Origin: Sporosarcina sp. JAI121
Lineage (GTDB): Bacteria > Bacillota > Bacilli > Bacillales_A > Planococcaceae
Direction of reading: 5' to 3'
Length of the DNA: 64,000 nt
NCBI RefSeq assembly: GCF_013408665.1
Contig: NZ_JACCCL010000001.1
Location: 945,136-1,009,135 of the forward strand
Made by a program: the position numbers and the translations under genes. Shown here piece by piece: positions 59,536 through 64,000 of the stretch. The notes beneath the pieces were generated by a model that was not told where the DNA came from, searched no databases, and worked only from the letters and a program-made list of their open reading frames with translations. Each line of letters opens with the position of its first letter. Within the stretch, counting starts at the first letter, position 1.

Positions 59536-60165
59536 ATGGTGAAAAAAGAAATCGCGGAAATCCTGTTGAATGTTGGCGCAGTTGAACTTAGTCCGAGTGA
59601 ACCGTTTACATGGGCATCGGGCATCGAGTCCCCGATTTACTGTGACAATCGCTTGACGATGTCAGATCCAATCGGACGAAAAAAAATTGCAGAAGGTCTA
59701 GCGGGATTGATCCGTGAAAATTATCCGGAAACGACGGTCATTGCAGGGACGGCGACGGCTGGAATTCCACACGCAGCATGGGTTGCGGATATTCTTGGAC
59801 TGCCGATGGTCTATATCCGTTCAAAAGCAAAAGGACACGGACGCAGCCGTCAAATCGAAGGCAAAATTGCTAGTGCGGATAAAGCAGTTATTATCGAAGA
59901 CTTGATTTCAACAGGCGGCAGCAGTTTAAATGCTGCGGAAGCACTCCGTTCTGAAGGCATCGAAGTGACTGGAGTCGTTTCCATTTTTACATATGAACTT
60001 CAAAGTGCAGACGATACATTTGCGTCCGCAGAGTTGACATACAAAAGTTTGACCGATTTCGGAGCGCTTGCTGAAGCGGCACAGGAAAACGGTGCAATTA
60101 GCGAAGAATCAATCAGTGAGTTACTGGATTGGCATGGGAAATTGAAAGCGGGTTTATTGAAGTGA
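59536..60165 (+). CDS. pyrE: Orotate phosphoribosyltransferase
   Basis: A 209-residue protein. Seen: FTWASGIESPIYCDNR, the catalytic loop YIRSKAKGHGRSRQIEG and the PRPP-binding motif VIIEDLISTGGSSL. It joins orotate to PRPP to give OMP. ATG at 59536 follows AAGGGGACGG; the frame open to 59515 lies inside pyrF. It is the last gene of the pyr operon and is closed by a perfect terminator. Confidence 0.97.
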   Translation: MVKKEIAEILLNVGAVELSPSEPFTWASGIESPIYCDNRLTMSDPIGRKKIAEGLAGLIRENYPETTVIAGTATAGIPHAAWVADILGLPMVYIRSKAKGHGRSRQIEGKIASADKAVIIEDLISTGGSSLNAAEALRSEGIEVTGVVSIFTYELQSADDTFASAELTYKSLTDFGALAEAAQENGAISEESISELLDWHGKLKAGLLK

Positions 60166-60214
60166 TAAAAATACTAGTCCACGATGGTCACATCCATGTG
60201 GACTAGTATTTTTC
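60166..60214 (+). terminator. Terminator of the pyr operon
   Basis: AAAATACTAGTCCAC pairs perfectly with GTGGACTAGTATTTT across a 15-nt loop, followed by T. Confidence 0.95.
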
Positions 60215-60296
60215 ATTTACAAGAATTCGAAATACTTGAACAATTAAACTATTAATATATAATTTAGCATTACTTCGACAATAAAGGAGAATCAGC

Positions 60297-60677
60297 ATGA
60301 CGAGAATAGTTTATAATGCAAAAGGAGCAACAGCATCAGGACCCTACTCACACGCGGTGGATGCAGGTGAATTGGTATATTTCTCTGGTCAAACAGCGAT
60401 GAATTCAGTTTCGGCGGAACATATGACGGGGGATATTCAGGCACAAACGAAGCAGTGTTTTATAAACTTATTTGAGGTATTAGAAGCAACCAACCTCACT
60501 TCTGATGATGTAGTAAAAGTAAATGTATATTTAACAAATATGAATGACTTTACCGCAATGAATGAGGTCTATAAAACACAGTTTGCCGAGCCATTCCCCG
60601 CCAGGACATGTGTAGCGGTTTTAGCACTACCGTTGGGTGCAGATGTAGAAATTGAAATGATTGCAAAAAGAGGCTGA
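60297..60677 (+). CDS. RidA family enamine/imine deaminase
   Basis: A 126-residue RidA/YjgF/UK114-type protein. Seen: GPYSHAVDAGELVYFSGQ, VVKVNVYLTNMNDF, and the C-terminal signature FPARTCVAVLALPLGADVEIEM with the substrate-binding Arg and the Glu. The family hydrolyses reactive enamines and imines such as 2-aminoacrylate. AAAGGAG precedes the ATG. It lies alone after the pyr operon; B. subtilis YabJ is a homolog elsewhere, so this may be a second paralog. The frame continues past its stop into a decayed ORF. Confidence 0.88.
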   Translation: MTRIVYNAKGATASGPYSHAVDAGELVYFSGQTAMNSVSAEHMTGDIQAQTKQCFINLFEVLEATNLTSDDVVKVNVYLTNMNDFTAMNEVYKTQFAEPFPARTCVAVLALPLGADVEIEMIAKRG

Positions 60678-60689
60678 CGATTAAATGAA

Positions 60690-60917
60690 GTGAGAAAACG
60701 TTTAACAAATTATGATTCTTTTAAGCGAAAGTCGAATTCACACTTCCATCAGCTATTCATCACCCGATTAGGATGTATCGCAGTTATGAATACACTTTTT
60801 GAAAATCGCTTTGTGACAAATGAAGAATAGTTACAAAGGGAAATGGAAAAGCTGAATTTTTCAGAGTACTTGGATCGTTGGAAGTCTAAAACACTTACTC
60901 ATGTCAGGAGATTCTAG
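60690..60917 (+). pseudogene. Decayed ORF with an in-frame TAG
   Basis: From GTG 60690 the frame stays open to TAG at 60828, then continues to TAG at 60915. The two parts read as one plausible protein: ...RLGCIAVMNTLFENRFV, TNEE-stop-LQREMEKLNFSE and YLDRWKSKTLTHVRRF, with helical heptad-like character throughout. I do not recognise the family. It could be a fragment of a small accessory protein once encoded with the RidA gene, whose frame it shares. Chance cannot be excluded. Confidence 0.4.
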
Positions 60918-60918
60918 C

Positions 60919-61131
60919 ATGCAGGAATTCAAAATAACTTACTTCTTTGATGAAGAGCATTATATCAGAAGATTCATCTTCATGGAGTCCCAAGAAAAAG
61001 CGGAAGAACTGATTAGAAGCGAACGGGATCAATATATTTCGTTCCGGGATAGCAGAGGGATTTATCATGAGCTGAATACAAGCAATGTTCGAGTGATCCA
61101 ACTGTCTGACTATCACAGAATTAATAAGTAA
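60919..61131 (+). CDS. Small hypothetical protein (70 aa)
   Basis: A 70-residue soluble protein beginning MQEFKITYFFDEEHYIRRF, with alternating strand-like segments and a central helix rich in Glu (SQEKAEELIRSERDQ). It ends NVRVIQLSDYHRINK. No family recognised. ATG at 60919 is preferred since TCAGGAG lies 8 nt upstream. The following 185 bp (61132-61316) show no gene. Confidence 0.55.
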   Translation: MQEFKITYFFDEEHYIRRFIFMESQEKAEELIRSERDQYISFRDSRGIYHELNTSNVRVIQLSDYHRINK

Positions 61132-61316
61132 AAAAACACCAAAGTAAAATGTCGTAAGCTCGTGGGTAGCGCTATTTATAATCAATAGTAAAGTGGATTC
61201 GATGGGATTTATATATTCAATTTCTTGAAAGGTATGGACTATGCAGTATGTATAATATCTTATACTTTCAGTTGAACAGATGAATCGAGCGAAGGCGCCT
61301 TCATGTGGTAGCCGAA

Positions 61317-61355
61317 GCGATAAGCCGGGCAGTGGTCTTCTGCCCGGCTTATCGC
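61317..61355. repeat. Perfect 16-bp hairpin
   Basis: GCGATAAGCCGGGCAG, a 7-nt loop TGGTCTT, then CTGCCCGGCTTATCGC. There is no T-tract and no gene ends just upstream. It abuts the dispersed repeat copy that follows and contributes the GCTTATCG that the copy at 293-329 also has. Confidence 0.85.
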
Positions 61356-61357
61356 GA

Positions 61358-61420
61358 GAGGCATCCACAAGCGCCAAAGCGTGTATGATGGGAGATTCTT
61401 AATCCCATTCTATATTATTA
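61358..61420 (+). repeat. Dispersed repeat copy near rqcH
   Basis: GAGGCATCCACAAGCGCCAA, then AGCGTGTAT, a variable part, TTAATCCCATTCTATATTAT. It shares the ordered landmarks of the copies at 657-721 and 764-814, and its head matches the inverted copy at 293-329. It lies between the small ORF and the rqcH terminator. Confidence 0.6.
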
Positions 61421-61430
61421 TCTAAAATAG

Positions 61431-61476
61431 AAAATGCTAATCCACGACGGATATCATCATCGTGGATTAGCATTTC
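61431..61476 (-). terminator. Terminator after rqcH
   Basis: AAATGCTAATCCACGA pairs perfectly with TCGTGGATTAGCATTT, a 16-bp stem with a 12-nt loop, directly beyond the rqcH stop on the minus strand. Confidence 0.9.
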
Positions 61477-61477
61477 G

Positions 61478-63169
61478 TTACTTACGTAATTTCATCACTA
61501 CATCTTCATTCGGGTCAACTAAAATCGTTTTCTGCTCAAAGTAGATGACAAACCCCGGTTTTGAACCGTTTGGCTTTTTAACATGCCGCACTTCAGTGTA
61601 GTCAACCGGTACAGCAGAAGATCCACGGGCTTTACTGAAGTAGGCGGAAAGAATTGCCGCTTCATGGATTGTTTCTTCGTCGGGAGCAGCATCATGGATG
61701 ACGACATGAGAGCCTGGTATATCCTTCGTATGCAGCCAAGTTTGTTCCCGGGATGCGATTTTGAAAGTTAAATAGTCGTTTTGCTTATTGTTCTTGCCTA
61801 CGGAAATTTTCACGCCTTTGGAAGATACATATGTTTCAGGCACCGGTTTTTTCGGCTTCAGTTTCTTTTTTGACTTACGAGCCTTCAGAAAACCAAGTTC
61901 CGCAAGTTCTTCACGTATTTCTTCGATGTCTATAGGGGAAGCTTGCAATACCTGCTGTTTGATCATTTCGAAGTAAGCGATATCTTCTGCTGTTTTTTCA
62001 AGCTGTTCCGCAATCATGATAAGCGCAGTTTTCGCTTTCGAGTACCTCGAATAAAAGCGCTGTGCATTATCGATTGGCGATTTCCTCGGGTCAAGCGGAA
62101 TGGTGACCATCGTTCCTTCATCATAATAATTAGCGACAGTCGCTTCCGTTGCACCTTTTTCAATGGCGTAACTGTTTGCGGTTAGCAGTTCGCCGTACAG
62201 CTGAAATGTATCAAGCTTCCCGGCAGCTTCTCTTTCTTTTACAAGCTTTTTCGTTTTCAGATTCAGTTTGGCGATTTCATTGTCAAGCCAACGTTCAAGG
62301 TCCGCCGCTTGTGACTTCACACGCTCCCGTTCAGCTCGGGCAAAATACACTTTATCCAGCAAATCACCTAGCGTTTTGTATTCTGCAATCGTCTTATCCG
62401 CATGCGTTAGCGCTGTTGCGGAAAATACGGTTTTTGTTCCGATTTCTGAAATATTTGGCGTGCTGTCTATTCCTTTGAATGAAGCAAGAAGTGATGTAAA
62501 CACCGTAAATTTATCCTTAGCCGAAGCACCTTTCAAGCGATACAGTAATTCTTCCGCATTAATCGGTGAAAAACCCGAAAATTGCTCCACGACATCACGA
62601 GCACTGTTCAACTCCGGTAACAGCTCGTCAAATTGTGCCTCTGTCACCGCGAAAGGATCTTTTTTGTCCTGCGGGGGAGCCGGAATAAAAGGCTGTCCAG
62701 GCAATATCGTCCGATAACTATTTACCGATGGCGGCAAATGCTTCATACTTTCAATGATGAGATTACGATCCGGATCTACGAGTAGCAAGTTGCTGTGCCT
62801 GCCCATGATCTCAACGTAAAGCCGTCTATTAATATCGTCGCCGATCTCGTTTTTTGCCTTAATGTTAATTGTTATGATTCTGTCGGTGCCGAATTGGCCA
62901 ACCGATGTAATGGAGCCGCCTTCTAAATGTTTTCGCAATACCATGCAAAATAGGGGTGGTTCGGAAGGGTTTGTAATCGATTCTTCCGTCAATTGGATGC
63001 GTGAATAGGATGAATGCGTTGAAATTAGAAGTTTTTGGTTTTTTCCGTCTGCGCGGATTAGAAACACGACTTCCTGTGCGTTCGGCTGATGAATTTTGGA
63101 GATGCGTCCATTTTTCAAGACTTGTAGCTCCTGCACCATCGCCGTTGTGAATAAACCATCAAATGCCAT
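61478..63169 (-). CDS. rqcH: Ribosome quality control factor RqcH (NFACT family)
   Basis: A 563-residue NFACT protein. The NFACT-N domain starts MAFDGLFTTAMVQEL with KIHQPNAQEVVFLIR and VEIMGRHSNLLLVD. A helix-hairpin-helix part, a long coiled coil (about 275-430) and a C-terminal NFACT-R domain (YLTFKIASREQTWLHTKDIPGSHVVI) follow. RqcH binds stalled 50S subunits and adds alanine tails to the nascent chain. GAGGAATCC precedes the ATG. It is transcribed against gmk; yloB, yloC and remA, which stand between the two in B. subtilis, are absent. Confidence 0.95.
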   Translation of the reverse strand: MAFDGLFTTAMVQELQVLKNGRISKIHQPNAQEVVFLIRADGKNQKLLISTHSSYSRIQLTEESITNPSEPPLFCMVLRKHLEGGSITSVGQFGTDRIITINIKAKNEIGDDINRRLYVEIMGRHSNLLLVDPDRNLIIESMKHLPPSVNSYRTILPGQPFIPAPPQDKKDPFAVTEAQFDELLPELNSARDVVEQFSGFSPINAEELLYRLKGASAKDKFTVFTSLLASFKGIDSTPNISEIGTKTVFSATALTHADKTIAEYKTLGDLLDKVYFARAERERVKSQAADLERWLDNEIAKLNLKTKKLVKEREAAGKLDTFQLYGELLTANSYAIEKGATEATVANYYDEGTMVTIPLDPRKSPIDNAQRFYSRYSKAKTALIMIAEQLEKTAEDIAYFEMIKQQVLQASPIDIEEIREELAELGFLKARKSKKKLKPKKPVPETYVSSKGVKISVGKNNKQNDYLTFKIASREQTWLHTKDIPGSHVVIHDAAPDEETIHEAAILSAYFSKARGSSAVPVDYTEVRHVKKPNGSKPGFVIYFEQKTILVDPNEDVVMKLRK

Positions 63170-63298
63170 TTGGATTCCTCTTTCAAATCGTTTTTCCCCA
63201 TTTTAGCACTCTGGGAAGCTTATATGGTATAATATGAACAGATTGTTTCAATCAATAACGATTGGAGAAGGCATTATTGTGCCGAATCTCCATTGTAA

Positions 63299-63943
<645 letters not shown>

Positions 63944-63946
63944 ACA

Positions 63947-64000
63947 ATGTTAACGCCATCACTCGATTCATTAAAAGAGAAAATTGATTCAAAATACACG
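63947..64000 (+). CDS. rpoZ: RNA polymerase omega subunit, N-terminal fragment
   Basis: The first 18 codons read MLTPSLDSLKEKIDSKYT, which matches the conserved N-terminus of RpoZ (MLxPSIDSLxxKIDSKYT). AAAGGGGAA precedes the ATG, 3 nt after the gmk stop. The gene is cut by the window end. Omega aids assembly of RNA polymerase. Confidence 0.85.
   Translation, partial: MLTPSLDSLKEKIDSKYT

Noticed and set aside
61132..61476. Search for a CRISPR array in the repeat-containing stretch
   Set aside because: The repeats are single dispersed copies with no regular spacing or spacers, and no cas gene is present in the window.

Overview
The window is a contiguous, gene-dense chromosomal stretch of a low-to-medium GC, endospore-forming Firmicute. 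Gene order follows the Bacillus subtilis ctaG-ylb-dcw-spoIIG-ylm-pyr-rqcH-gmk backbone, but several features point to a Planococcaceae-type member (Sporosarcina/Lysinibacillus-like). The division and cell wall (dcw) cluster has no murE, murG or murB, a DAP-type MurE paralog sits elsewhere, and a biotin-dependent acyl-CoA carboxylase operon and a crotonase lie inside the ylb region. Genus assignment is inference; no rRNA or tRNA gene was seen.

Layout. 1-165 is the tail of ctaG. 166-999 has no gene and holds dispersed palindromic repeats. 1000-15358 is the ylb region: a YtvI-like permease, yugN, ylbC, a lone aspartate-kinase catalytic domain divergent from a MurE paralog, ylbF, a GDPD-family protein, ylbG, two poorly known genes, rsmD, coaD, ylbJ, ylbL, tmcAL, ylbN and rpmF. 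15585-19720 holds a crotonase and a three-gene acyl-CoA carboxylase. 19789-22788 holds panE, a DUF3397 gene and bshC.

22981-37712 is the dcw cluster: mraZ-rsmH-ftsL-pbpB-spoVD-mraY-murD-spoVE-divIB-ylxW-ylxX-sbp-ftsA-ftsZ. 38001-40426 holds the sporulation genes spoIIGA-sigE-sigG. 40511-46915 is ylmC-ylmE-sepF-ylmG-ylmH-divIVA followed by ileS behind a T-box. 47052-48454 is lspA-rluD. 48646-60165 is the complete pyrimidine operon pyrR-P-B-C-AA-AB-K-D-F-E, with an operon promoter inside rluD and PyrR-type attenuators before pyrR and before pyrB. The right end carries ridA, a decayed ORF, a small hypothetical gene, another repeat copy, rqcH, gmk and the start of rpoZ.

The most interesting unit is the divergent aspartate kinase/MurE pair (3888-6170). 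The kinase lacks regulatory ACT domains. The MurE paralog carries the DNPR signature of meso-diaminopimelate-adding ligases while the dcw cluster has no murE. Together with a shared palindrome that gives sporulation-sigma-like -10 boxes on both strands, this suggests a dedicated route to DAP-containing spore cortex in an organism whose vegetative wall probably uses lysine. Other oddities: the carbamoyl-phosphate synthase small subunit has Gly in place of its catalytic Cys; rsmH, spoVD and perhaps spoVE appear to use non-AUG start codons (ATT, CTG, CTG); the GDPD protein lacks a metal-binding Glu; a repeat family is shared by both ends of the window. Several of these are one transversion from the expected sequence, so base-call error must be excluded.
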